Shown here: positions 1-8,182 of the stretch, in pieces
Layout of the letters: each line of letters starts with the position of its first letter
How positions within the stretch are numbered: position 1 is the first letter of the stretch
Assembly (NCBI RefSeq): GCF_014377975.1
Contig: NZ_JACMOO010000257.1
Coordinates: 16,704 to 80,703 of the forward strand
Direction: 5' to 3'
Source of the DNA: Ferruginibacter sp.
GTDB lineage: Bacteria > Bacteroidota > Bacteroidia > Chitinophagales > Chitinophagaceae
DNA: 64,000 nucleotides
Notes under the pieces: model-generated
What the model was told of the DNA's origin: nothing
Seen by the model: only the letters and a program-made list of their open reading frames with translations
Database searches by the model: none
Made by a program: the position numbers and the translations under genes

Positions 1-1
1 C

Positions 2-1498
2 ACTAAAGTAATCGGTAGTTTCTTCGGCCCTATCATGCTTGTCTGGTTTATTATGATCATGATTTTAGGTATTGTTCAGGTAACTTACTATCCGCACATT
101 TTATCAGCCTTTAATCCATATTACGCCTACGATTTGCTAAGCCATTATCCTAAGGGCTTTTGGCTGCTGGGTTCTGTTTTTTTATGCACCACCGGCGCAG
201 AAGCATTGTACAGCGACCTGGGACATTGCGGCAGAAAGAATATTCAGGTAAGCTGGATATTTGTAAAAATTGCACTGGTAGCCAATTATTTTGGGCAGGC
301 GGCATGGTTACTAAAAAGTGGCAAAACAACATTAGATGGTATCAATCCATTCTATGCAATTATCCCTCATGCATATTTATTACCGTCTATAGTTGTTGCC
401 ACATTGGCTACCATTATAGCAAGCCAGGCATTGATCAGCGGTTCATTTACCTTGATAAGCGAAGCGGTGAATATGAATTTCTGGCCACGCATCACTATAA
501 AATTTCCTACCAATGTACGGGGGCAAATTTACATTCCCAGCATTAACTGGATTTTATGGATTGGCTGTGTGGTAATGATGCTGTATTTTAAAGAATCAAG
601 CGCAATGGAGGCTGCGTATGGTTTTTCCATTACTATCGCCATGTTAATGACAACTATGCTCATGTTCTACTACATGAAGTTTATAAAAAAATGGGCCGCC
701 CCTGTTTTTATTTTGATAGTCACCATTTTTTTAGCGGTAGAAATTTCTTTTTTTATAGCCAATGTTGCCAAGATAAAACAACGATGGATGTTCTTAATAT
801 TTGAAATCATGCTGGTATTTATCATGTATATCTGGTACAAGGCAAGAAAAATTACCAACCGCTTTTTAAATTTTGAAACCATTAATGCCTTTGTACCTGC
901 ATTACATAATTTGAGTGTAAACTTAAATGAACCTAAATATGCTACCCATCTTGTATATCTGACAAAAGCCAATAACTCAAAAAGTATTGAAAAAAGAATT
1001 TTAGAATCCATTTTCAGTAAACGGCCCAAGCGTGCCGATGTGTATTGGTTTGTTCATATCGACCGGACAGATGAACCTTACACCATGGAATATTCTGTAG
1101 AAGAAATTGAACATGATAAAATTATTAGGATAGAGTTTCGCCTGGGCTTTCGTATTCAGCCAAGAATAAATCTTTTTCTTAAAAAAGTAATGCAGGAAAT
1201 GGTTGAACACCATGAACTGGAAGTTGGCACTAATCATGAAGCGCCATTGTTAAACAAACATAATATTTCTGCTGATGTAAGGTATGTGTTGATCCAAAAA
1301 TTCCTCTCTATAGAAAATGAGTTTTCGTTTGAGGATAGTTTTATCCTCAACTCTTATTTTGCCATTTTAAACCTGGGTCAATCTGATAAAAAGGCTTTTG
1401 GTTTGGAGATGGGAGATATAGCGATCGAACGTATTCCTCTCGTGGTTTCACCGGTGATAAATGTTCCGCTTAAACGAATTGATCATCACAAAGAATAA
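2..1498 (+). CDS. kup: Kup-family potassium uptake protein, 5' partial
   Basis: This is a low-affinity K+ (probably K+/H+ symport) transporter of the inner membrane. The frame is open to the first base (TKVIGSFFGPIMLVWF before the listed ATG), and this matches the conserved FGPxMLxWF segment of Kup/HAK/KT proteins, so the true start is outside the window and the ATG at 35 is internal. About 498 residues remain. Transmembrane segments fill the first ~270 residues, followed by the hydrophilic C-terminal domain typical of the family, ending in a Bacteroidota-style tail (NVPLKRIDHHKE). A strong intrinsic terminator follows about 100 bp downstream and separates it from the kdp genes. Two unrelated K+ uptake systems side by side fit constitutive (Kup) plus K+-starvation (Kdp) uptake. 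Confidence 0.93.
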   Translation, partial: TKVIGSFFGPIMLVWFIMIMILGIVQVTYYPHILSAFNPYYAYDLLSHYPKGFWLLGSVFLCTTGAEALYSDLGHCGRKNIQVSWIFVKIALVANYFGQAAWLLKSGKTTLDGINPFYAIIPHAYLLPSIVVATLATIIASQALISGSFTLISEAVNMNFWPRITIKFPTNVRGQIYIPSINWILWIGCVVMMLYFKESSAMEAAYGFSITIAMLMTTMLMFYYMKFIKKWAAPVFILIVTIFLAVEISFFIANVAKIKQRWMFLIFEIMLVFIMYIWYKARKITNRFLNFETINAFVPALHNLSVNLNEPKYATHLVYLTKANNSKSIEKRILESIFSKRPKRADVYWFVHIDRTDEPYTMEYSVEEIEHDKIIRIEFRLGFRIQPRINLFLKKVMQEMVEHHELEVGTNHEAPLLNKHNISADVRYVLIQKFLSIENEFSFEDSFILNSYFAILNLGQSDKKAFGLEMGDIAIERIPLVVSPVINVPLKRIDHHKE

Positions 1499-1595
1499 TA
1501 TTACTATATTTTTAGCCAGATTAAGTAGCTGCTAAAACCGGTATAACCGATTATTCCCATCCTAAAAAATATACTTCGCACCATGCTTTTTTGAT

Positions 1596-1627
1596 AAAAA
1601 ACCCTTCCAAAACGGAAGGGTTTTTTT
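1596..1627 (+). terminator. Rho-independent terminator after kup
   Basis: A perfect stem AACCCTTCC / GGAAGGGTT with a short AAAAC loop is followed by a run of seven T on the + strand. It lies about 100 bp past the kup stop and closes that transcription unit. Confidence 0.85.
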
Positions 1628-2010
1628 ATTTTCCTATTTTATTATAGTAACCTGATACTGGCGAAATGCAATGTGGCACAGCATCTTAGAAATATTATAG
1701 AAGAATTTGTGTTATGGTACATTATTGGCAAACCATTGGTTCTAAAATTAAAAACATGATCAATAAATATAAAACTGCCTTATTTATATCGAAGGTGGCT
1801 ATGGAGAAAAACCAAAATGTTTTAAAAAATATCTCGGGTAACTAATATTCCTGAACGCATCCTTGAAGGAAACAATTATAAGATAATTACAAGTATTGGA
1901 GCAACATGTGTAGATACTGAGTAGCTGCAACCAAATATACTACAGCGCAATTATTTATTAGAAAAGCCTTTCTAATAAATAAGATTTAAACAAATTTTAA
2001 ACTAAATTTT
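1628..2010. other. Gap between kup and kdp; possible gene relic
   Basis: There is no intact gene in this stretch. Around 1770-1925 the + strand reads as protein-like sequence in two frames: IYIEGGYGEKPKCFKKYLG, then after a shift SRVTNIPERILEGNNYKIIT and on to a stop. This could be the decayed remnant of a small gene, but I do not recognise the family. In many Bacteroidota kdp loci I know, a sigma-54-type regulator sits in this position. Nothing resembling one is readable here. Confidence 0.3.
1951..1982. promoter_or_regulatory. Perfect 14-bp palindrome upstream of the kdp genes
   Basis: TTATTTATTAGAAA and its exact reverse complement TTTCTAATAAATAA are separated by only four bases (AGCC), and the element ends 28 bp before the first small ORF of the kdp locus. 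No T-run follows, so it is not an obvious terminator. It could be an operator or a 5'-UTR hairpin controlling the K+ operon. The symmetry is seen directly; the role is inferred. Confidence 0.5.
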
Positions 2011-2094
2011 ATGACCACATTTTTGTTACTAATTGCAGGGCTGTTATGCTTTGCCCTTTTTTTTAAATGCATTGATTATTTTGAAAATATTTAA
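2011..2094 (+). CDS. Kdp-associated membrane microprotein (27 aa)
   Basis: This ORF is too short for the supplied track. It reads MTTFLLLIAGLLCFALFFKC followed by IDYFENI: one hydrophobic helix of about 18 residues, then a short charged/aromatic tail. It precedes kdpF by 42 bp in the same direction. Many kdp loci in other phyla also have a tiny single-helix protein just before kdpF, often ending in a RGCERL-like tail, and the layout here (helix, Cys, charged tail) is comparable. That comparison is from memory, not a search. A role as an extra small subunit or assembly factor of the KdpFABC pump is inference only. Confidence 0.6.
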   Translation: MTTFLLLIAGLLCFALFFKCIDYFENI

Positions 2095-2136
2095 TGTTGA
2101 CCAACCACAATTTTTAAAAAACTAAATCTACAAAAC

Positions 2137-2217
2137 ATGTTTTTAATACTCTTCATTCTTTCGATAGCGGTATTTGTTTACCTGCTGTACGTTTTATTGA
2201 AACCCGAAAAATTTTAA
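2137..2217 (+). CDS. kdpF: KdpF, small stabilising subunit of the K+-transporting ATPase
   Basis: This 26-residue ORF is absent from the track: MFLILFILSIAVFVYLLYVL followed by LKPEKF. KdpF proteins are about 25-30 residues, with a single transmembrane helix and the near-invariant C-terminal Y-x-L-L-(K/R)-P-E-(K/R)-F signature, all present here. It lies 15 bp before kdpA and in the same direction, as expected for a kdpFABC operon. In E. coli KdpF is a lipid-like helix that stabilises the KdpABC complex in the inner membrane. Confidence 0.92.
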   Translation: MFLILFILSIAVFVYLLYVLLKPEKF

Positions 2218-2232
2218 TCTTAAAAAAGAATT

Positions 2233-3948
2233 ATGAACACAGAATTAATAGGTATAATAGTATCTTTTTTACTTACGGTATTATTAGCTTTTCCACTTGG
2301 TAAATATATTGCCAAAGTATTTGGCGGAGAAAAAACCTGGACTGATTTTATGAAGCCAGTTGAACGGCTGATATACAAAATAACCGGCATCAACCCTGCA
2401 CAGGCCATGACCTGGAAGGAATTTTTAAAAGCTATGCTTACCATAAACATGTTATGGTTGGTGTATGCATTTTTTATGTTTCTCTATCAGGCGCACTTGC
2501 CCATGAATCCAGACGGTAACCCGAACATGACAGCAGACCTTAGCTTTAATACGGCTATCAGTTTTGTGGTAAATTGTAACCTGCAGGATTACTCCGGCGA
2601 AAGCGGCGTTACCTATCTTACACAACTTTTTGTTATAACTTTTTTACAGTTTGTCAGTGCCGCCACGGGTATTGCCTGCCTGGTTGCCTTGTTCAATGGC
2701 CTCAAACAAAAAACAACCAACAACCTGGGTAATTTCTGGCAAATTTTTACGGTAAGTATTACCAGGATATTGCTACCGCTTTGTATAGTGGTTGCCGTAC
2801 TGCTGGCATTCAATGGTTCGCCTGCAAGCTATGATGGTAAAGATACTATTACAACATTGCAGGGCGATACCATGCAGGTATCCCGCGGGCCAGCTGCCGG
2901 CATGATCGCAATCAAGCACATAGGCACCAATGGCGGCGGCTGGTTTGGCGCCAACTCTGCGCATCCGCTGGAAAACCCCAATTACTTTACCAATATGGTT
3001 GAAATAATTGGTCAGGCACTGATACCAATATCATTGCTATTTGCATTGGGCTTCTACATCAAACGTAAAAAATTCGCTTACATTATTTTTGGCGTGATGA
3101 CGCTGGGATTTCTTTGTTTAGTGATACCCACCGTCATTACAGAAATTCACGGAAACCCCCTGATAGCAAAAATGGGCGTTGCGCAATTAACCGGTGCAAT
3201 GGAGGGCAAAGAAGTAAGATTCGGCCCGGCTGCTTCCGGTTACTGGAGCATTCTTACCACAGTTATATCTACTGGGTCTGTAAATTCCATGCACGATAGT
3301 TCTATGGCATTATCAGGGCTTATGCAGATACTTGCCATGCTTGTAAATGGTTTTTACGGAGGTTGCGGTGTAGGCATACTAAACTATTTTATCTACATAA
3401 TTATTGCGGTATTTATATCGGGGTTGATGGTTGGCCGTACACCAGAATTTTTGGGTCATAAAGTAGAAGCGAGAGAAGTTAAGATAGCCGCATTGGTCAC
3501 TTTATTATCTGCCTTTATTATAAAAGCAGGCACCGCTTTGGCGGCTTATTACGTTGTTCATCATGCCAATGCAGATTGGGCCGTTAAGCCAGGTGCATGG
3601 TTAAACAATCCCGGCTACCACGGTTTTACTGAAATGTTATATCAATATACTTCTTCAAACGCAAACAATGGCAGCGGTCTTGCAGGGCTAACAGCTAATA
3701 ATCCTTTTTGGAATATTACTACCGGTTTTGCTATGATACTTGGCAGGTACCTGCCTATCATTGGGCCTATTGCTATCATTGGTTTGATGGCTAATAAAAA
3801 ATACGTTCCCGAATCTGCAGGTACTTTAAAAGTAGACTCGGTTACATTTGGCATGATGACATTTGCGGTAATCATCATCGTTACAGCGCTCTCTTATTTT
3901 CCTCCGCTGGTACTAGGCCCAATTGCAGAATATTTCAGTATCCATTAA
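2233..3948 (+). CDS. kdpA: Potassium-transporting ATPase subunit A
   Basis: This is the K+-selective channel-like subunit of the high-affinity KdpFABC pump in the inner membrane. The 571-aa protein (E. coli 557) has about ten transmembrane segments and the four pore-loop motifs: VVNCNLQDYSGE, GTNGGGWFGANSAHPLENP, STGSVNSMHDSSMALSG and TSSNANNGSGLAG. The first loop has NCN where E. coli has NTN, which I believe is usual in Bacteroidota. The start is the only sensible one, 15 bp after kdpF. The gap to kdpB is 93 bp without a terminator, so the genes are probably cotranscribed. Confidence 0.97.
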   Translation: MNTELIGIIVSFLLTVLLAFPLGKYIAKVFGGEKTWTDFMKPVERLIYKITGINPAQAMTWKEFLKAMLTINMLWLVYAFFMFLYQAHLPMNPDGNPNMTADLSFNTAISFVVNCNLQDYSGESGVTYLTQLFVITFLQFVSAATGIACLVALFNGLKQKTTNNLGNFWQIFTVSITRILLPLCIVVAVLLAFNGSPASYDGKDTITTLQGDTMQVSRGPAAGMIAIKHIGTNGGGWFGANSAHPLENPNYFTNMVEIIGQALIPISLLFALGFYIKRKKFAYIIFGVMTLGFLCLVIPTVITEIHGNPLIAKMGVAQLTGAMEGKEVRFGPAASGYWSILTTVISTGSVNSMHDSSMALSGLMQILAMLVNGFYGGCGVGILNYFIYIIIAVFISGLMVGRTPEFLGHKVEAREVKIAALVTLLSAFIIKAGTALAAYYVVHHANADWAVKPGAWLNNPGYHGFTEMLYQYTSSNANNGSGLAGLTANNPFWNITTGFAMILGRYLPIIGPIAIIGLMANKKYVPESAGTLKVDSVTFGMMTFAVIIIVTALSYFPPLVLGPIAEYFSIH

Positions 3949-4041
3949 ATGATGTAAAATAAATCATCAGTAAAATTTATCAATAAAACCTAACTCCGTA
4001 CTGTTTCTATCAGACATAGCATTACGGCAAAAATAAAAATT

Positions 4042-6087
4042 ATGGCAAAGGAACAATCAAATAAACTCTTCGAGCCAGCACTTGTAAAGGAAGCGCTCAA
4101 GCAGTCTTTTGTAAAATTAAACCCACGCATCATGATGCGCAACCCTGTAATGTTTACTGTGGAAATTGGAACTGCCATCATGCTTGCAGTATGCATCTGG
4201 ATATTGGCCGGTGAAAAAACGCAGGGACATTTTGGGTACAACCTGGCAATATTCCTGATATTATTCATCACCGTACTATTTGCCAATTTTGCAGAAGCTA
4301 TTGCAGAAGCAAGGGGAAAGGCACAGGCAAACAGTTTACGTAAAACAAGAGAAGAAACACCCGCAAAATGGATACAGCCAGTGGGCGACATGTACGTGAA
4401 TGAAGTGAAGATAGTACCGTCGAGCCAATTAAAAAAAGGGGACGTATTTCTTTGTGAAACCGGCGACATGATACCGATGGATGGCGAGATAATAGAAGGT
4501 ATTGCTACGATCGATGAAAGCGCCATCACCGGCGAAAGTGCTCCGGTGATAAGAGAAAGCGGTGGCGACAAAAGCTCCGTTACGGGCGGTACCAAAGTAT
4601 TGTCGGATAAAATTAAGGTAAGAGTAACCACCGATCCCGGCGAAAGTTTTTTAGATAAAATGATTGCATTGGTTGAAGGTGCATCCCGCCAGAAAACACC
4701 CAACGAAATTGCATTAACCATCTTACTGGCAAGCTTCACAATTATCTTTTTAATAGTTTGCGTAACCCTCAAGCCTTTTGCAGATTATGCAAACACACCT
4801 ATTACCATCGCCGCATTTGTTAGTTTGTATGTATGTTTGATACCCACTACCATTGGTGGCTTATTAAGCGCCATTGGCATAGCTGGCATGGATAGAGCTT
4901 TGCGTGCAAACGTAATTACAAAAAGTGGTAAAGCGGTAGAAACAGCGGGCGATCTGGATGTGTTGTTGTTAGATAAAACGGGTACCATCACCATTGGCAA
5001 CAGAAAAGCTACCAATTTTTATCCTGCACCTGGCGTAGTTGAAAAACTATTTATCGAAATGTCGGTACTGTCTTCGCTGGCGGATGAAACCCCCGAAGGA
5101 AAATCTATTGTAGAATTGGGCAAGCTGCCACCAAATCATTTTAACACAGAAAAGTCTGCTTTTATAAAATTTACAGCAGAAACCAGAAGCAGTGGTATGG
5201 ATATGGCAGATGGTACAAAGGTGCGCAAAGGTGCCTTTGATTCTATCCGAACCATGGTTATAAAAGCTGGCAATCCTTTTCCAGCTGAAACTGAAGAGAG
5301 GGTAAAAGCTATTGCCAGTAACGGTGGAACTCCACTGGTAGTTAGCTGTAACAACCAGGCTTTGGGTGTTATCGAGTTACAGGATATCATCAAACCAGGC
5401 ATACAGGAACGTTTTGAACGCTTAAGAAAGATGGGTGTAAAAACCGTAATGGTAACAGGCGATAACCCGCTTACTGCCAGGTTTATTGCAGAAAAAGCAG
5501 GCGTAGATGATTATATAGCAGAGGCCAAACCAGAAGACAAGATGAACTACATCAAGAAGGAACAACAAAGCGGTAAGCTGGTTGCGATGATGGGCGATGG
5601 TACCAATGATGCGCCCGCCCTTGCCCAGGCAGATGTGGGCGTAGCTATGAACAGCGGCACTGCAGCAGCAAAGGAAGCTGGCAATATGGTTGACCTTGAT
5701 AACGACCCTACCAAATTGATTGAGATAGTTGAGATAGGCAAACAACTGTTAATGACCCGGGGAACGCTCACTACCTTTTCTATCGCAAATGACGTGGCTA
5801 AATATTTTGCCATCGTTCCTGCCCTGTTCATCGTATCTATCCCAGGGCTTCAATCGCTCAACATCATGTACCTGAAAAGCGCCGAAAGTGCCATCTTATC
5901 AGCAGTTATATTTAATGCCATTATCATCCCGATACTTATCCCACTGGCTTTAAAAGGAGTTGCTTATAAACCAATAGGTGCAAGTGCCTTGCTGCGAAGA
6001 AATCTTTTAATCTATGGTCTGGGTGGTATCATTGTTCCCTTTATAGGGATTAAATTAATCGATATGCTTTTAGGCTTATTTATGTAG
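4042..6087 (+). CDS. kdpB: Potassium-transporting P-type ATPase subunit B
   Basis: This is the catalytic P-type ATPase subunit that hydrolyses ATP to drive K+ through KdpA. The 681-aa protein (E. coli 682) carries the actuator motif TGES near residues 163-166, the phosphorylation motif DKTGTIT with Asp at about 311, the KGA nucleotide-binding element, and the hinge [20 protein letters not shown] near the C-terminal third. All key residues are present. The Ser in TGES is the residue whose phosphorylation inhibits E. coli KdpB, and it is conserved here. It lies between kdpA and kdpC in the same direction. Confidence 0.98.
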   Translation: MAKEQSNKLFEPALVKEALKQSFVKLNPRIMMRNPVMFTVEIGTAIMLAVCIWILAGEKTQGHFGYNLAIFLILFITVLFANFAEAIAEARGKAQANSLRKTREETPAKWIQPVGDMYVNEVKIVPSSQLKKGDVFLCETGDMIPMDGEIIEGIATIDESAITGESAPVIRESGGDKSSVTGGTKVLSDKIKVRVTTDPGESFLDKMIALVEGASRQKTPNEIALTILLASFTIIFLIVCVTLKPFADYANTPITIAAFVSLYVCLIPTTIGGLLSAIGIAGMDRALRANVITKSGKAVETAGDLDVLLLDKTGTITIGNRKATNFYPAPGVVEKLFIEMSVLSSLADETPEGKSIVELGKLPPNHFNTEKSAFIKFTAETRSSGMDMADGTKVRKGAFDSIRTMVIKAGNPFPAETEERVKAIASNGGTPLVVSCNNQALGVIELQDIIKPGIQERFERLRKMGVKTVMVTGDNPLTARFIAEKAGVDDYIAEAKPEDKMNYIKKEQQSGKLVAMMGDGTNDAPALAQADVGVAMNSGTAAAKEAGNMVDLDNDPTKLIEIVEIGKQLLMTRGTLTTFSIANDVAKYFAIVPALFIVSIPGLQSLNIMYLKSAESAILSAVIFNAIIIPILIPLALKGVAYKPIGASALLRRNLLIYGLGGIIVPFIGIKLIDMLLGLFM

Positions 6088-6183
6088 ACATCATAAAGTT
6101 GATACAAAATATAAATACTAAACTTTTTGTACTCCTTTTTTTGCATCGTTCAAAGTAAAAATTGACATCTTAAAATTAATAAA

Positions 6184-6747
6184 ATGAAAAAATATTTGTT
6201 GCCTTCGTTAAAAATAACGCTGGTGTTCATTGTTATATGTTCAGTATTGTATCCACTGTTTATTGCAGCAGTGGCAAAACTTGCTCCAGGTGGGGGCAAA
6301 GGCGTAACCGTTAGCGTAAACGGTAAAGTAGTGGGTTATGCCAATGTTGGCCAAAAATTTACAGCAGATAAATACTTCTGGAGCCGGCCATCTGGTGTGG
6401 ATTACAATGCCGCAGGTTCTGCAGGTTCTAACAAAGGGCCCACTAATTCTGATTATTTAAAGCAGGTACAGGACAGGATAGATACTTTTATTGTACATAA
6501 CCCCACTATAAAAAAAGAAGCTATCCCTTCAGAATTAGTAACTGCTTCTGGTAGCGGGCTAGATCCAGACCTATCTCCGGAAGGTGCTTATGTACAAGTG
6601 GAAAGAATTGCCAAAACAAGGAACCTTTCAGCAGAAAAAATAAACGCTCTTGTTGCACAACAAATACAGAATCCTCTGCTGGGATTGTTTGGACCCAAAA
6701 AAGTGAATGTACTTCAGCTCAACATTCAATTAGATATATTAAAATAA
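6184..6747 (+). CDS. kdpC: Potassium-transporting ATPase subunit C
   Basis: This small membrane-anchored subunit is needed for assembly of, and K+ affinity in, the KdpFABC complex. The 187-aa protein (E. coli 190) has one N-terminal transmembrane helix (about residues 9-33, ending YPLFIAAVAKLAPGGGKG). The soluble domain has family motifs YFWSRPS, NxGPTNSDYL and the SGSGLDPDLSPEGAYVQVERIA segment. The porin ORF begins only 10 bp after its stop, so the two are almost certainly in one transcript. Confidence 0.96.
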   Translation: MKKYLLPSLKITLVFIVICSVLYPLFIAAVAKLAPGGGKGVTVSVNGKVVGYANVGQKFTADKYFWSRPSGVDYNAAGSAGSNKGPTNSDYLKQVQDRIDTFIVHNPTIKKEAIPSELVTASGSGLDPDLSPEGAYVQVERIAKTRNLSAEKINALVAQQIQNPLLGLFGPKKVNVLQLNIQLDILK

Positions 6748-6757
6748 TTAAAATACA

Positions 6758-7819
6758 ATGAAAAAAATATGGATTTTAATTGTAGCTATTGCAAGTAGTC
6801 AGCTAACTTATTCGCAGGGTAAAGATTCAACAAAAAAAACATCGCCGCCGGTTACGATTACTGGTTCTGTAGACGGCTACTACAGGTACAATTTTAATAA
6901 CCCAAAAATTTCGCCCTACAATAACTTAACAAGTTTTACACATTCCAGCAACTCTTTTGAATTAGGAATGGCATCTTTACGGGCCGACCATAGTTTTGGA
7001 AAAGTGAGTGCTACTGTGGACCTTGGCTTTGGAAAAAGAGCAGAAGAATTTGCGTACAATGATGCCAATACAAGATTAGTCATTAAACAATTGTATGTTA
7101 CTTATTCACCATCATCTGTAATTAAATTTACATTGGGTACCTGGGGTACACACATTGGATATGAAGTGCTGGACCCTTATTTAAATAGAAATTACAGCAT
7201 GAGTTATATGTTTACCAACGGGCCATTTTCTCACACGGGCTTAAAGGCAGATATTAGTATTGGTGGCAAGTCTGCGGTGATGCTGGGTATATCAAACCCT
7301 AACGATTACCGTTCTGCACCGGCAGCTCCAAAAACATTTATTGCACAATTTTCTACTGCATCTAAAAACGACAAATTAAAAGCTTATTTTAATTTTGCAG
7401 GCGGCAAACAAAACGACTTTAAAAAAGTAATTCAGGGAGATGTTGTGGCTACTTACGCAGTGTCAGGTAAATTTAGTATTGGTATAAATGGTACGTTGCA
7501 ATCTGTAAAAGCAGACCTTGACAGCAGTGGCACTTTCAAAAAATCTATCTGGAGCGGTGCTGCTTTATACCTTAACTACGACCCTGCAACCTGGGTTGGG
7601 CTTACGTTACGGGGTGAGTACATCAGCGACAAGGATTTATACCTTGGTTTAAAAAATATATTTGCACCAACATTATCTGCCAATTTTAAAATAGATAATT
7701 TAATCATCATTCCTGAAGTTAGGTTTGACAAAGCTGGTACAGAAGCGTTTTATAAAAATATAACCACATCCGCAAAATCAACCGGTAGTTTTATTTTAGC
7801 AGTGGTATACCATTTTTAG
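6758..7819 (+). CDS. Outer-membrane beta-barrel porin of the kdp operon
   Basis: The protein has 353 aa and a signal peptide (MKKIWILIVAIASSQLTYSQ). The rest shows alternating hydrophobic/polar beta-strands and the terminal aromatic-rich strand FILAVVYHF typical of outer-membrane barrels. It resembles the BBP2/OmpL-like porins often found after kdpC in Bacteroidota. It starts 10 bp after kdpC. A sensible role is passage of K+ or other small ions across the outer membrane to the periplasmic face of KdpA. The barrel assignment is firm; the ion specificity is inferred from context only. Confidence 0.85.
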   Translation: MKKIWILIVAIASSQLTYSQGKDSTKKTSPPVTITGSVDGYYRYNFNNPKISPYNNLTSFTHSSNSFELGMASLRADHSFGKVSATVDLGFGKRAEEFAYNDANTRLVIKQLYVTYSPSSVIKFTLGTWGTHIGYEVLDPYLNRNYSMSYMFTNGPFSHTGLKADISIGGKSAVMLGISNPNDYRSAPAAPKTFIAQFSTASKNDKLKAYFNFAGGKQNDFKKVIQGDVVATYAVSGKFSIGINGTLQSVKADLDSSGTFKKSIWSGAALYLNYDPATWVGLTLRGEYISDKDLYLGLKNIFAPTLSANFKIDNLIIIPEVRFDKAGTEAFYKNITTSAKSTGSFILAVVYHF

Positions 7820-7941
7820 TAGTGGATGTTAAGTTGTTATAAGGTGCCAGGAACAACGAAGGTTGTGAGGCGTAAATAGCTATTTCCTGCAGGTGGTGTA
7901 CACTGCTGAATTGAATGTATTCAACCACGGTGGAAACTTTT

Positions 7942-7991
7942 ACCTAAAACTATCCCTGGGAGATTTTAGGTTTGTTGTAATGGATAGTTTT
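7942..7991 (+). promoter_or_regulatory. Competing hairpins, possible attenuator before the sensor genes
   Basis: Two perfect inverted repeats share an arm. ACCTAAAA (7942-7949) pairs with TTTTAGGT (7964-7971). AAAACTATCC (7946-7955) pairs with GGATAGTTTT (7982-7991), and that second stem runs into a series of eight T like an intrinsic terminator. Both cannot form fully at once because they share AAAA. The layout is what an antiterminator/terminator pair looks like. It sits in the 190-bp gap between the structural kdp genes and the small ORF plus sensor genes. The regulatory role is inferred. Confidence 0.5.
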
Positions 7992-8009
7992 TTTTGAGAC
8001 AATAATGAT

Positions 8010-8171
8010 ATGCCCGCTTTAAAAGATTTTATTAACGAAAGTTTTTATAACCTTAAACAAATTAGCGTAAAAAAAGCTGCAGGATTTGGATTAGCTAAAA
8101 GCAATTTAGTTCCAGAAAATTATCTGTTAATGTTGCAACTGGTTGAACATTTAAAATTTACACGGGAATAA
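8010..8171 (+). CDS. Small hypothetical protein between porin and KdpD (53 aa)
   Basis: This ORF is not in the track. It begins MPALKDFINESFYNLKQISV and ends VEHLKFTRE. It is soluble, rich in Lys/Leu, probably all-helical, and has no signal peptide. The start lies about 15 bp after the T-run of the preceding hairpin, and the stop is 11 bp before kdpD, which argues for cotranslation with the sensor pair. I do not recognise the family. The context suggests a partner or regulator of the split Kdp sensor, but that is speculation. Codon use looks like the neighbours, so I think it is real. Confidence 0.6.
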   Translation: MPALKDFINESFYNLKQISVKKAAGFGLAKSNLVPENYLLMLQLVEHLKFTRE

Positions 8172-8182
8172 TAATTTTTACA

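Noticed and set aside
160-546. ORF of 128 aa on the + strand inside kup
   Set aside because: It is a frame shadow of the clear Kup coding sequence, with unordered composition.
1670-1690. TGGCACAGCATCTTAG, similar to a sigma-54 -24/-12 promoter
   Set aside because: The -24 half fits but the -12 half lacks the required GC, and it lies about 330 bp from the first kdp ORF.
3990-4772. 260-aa minus-strand ORF opposite kdpB
   Set aside because: It is antisense to highly conserved KdpB motifs and is a shadow caused by codon bias.
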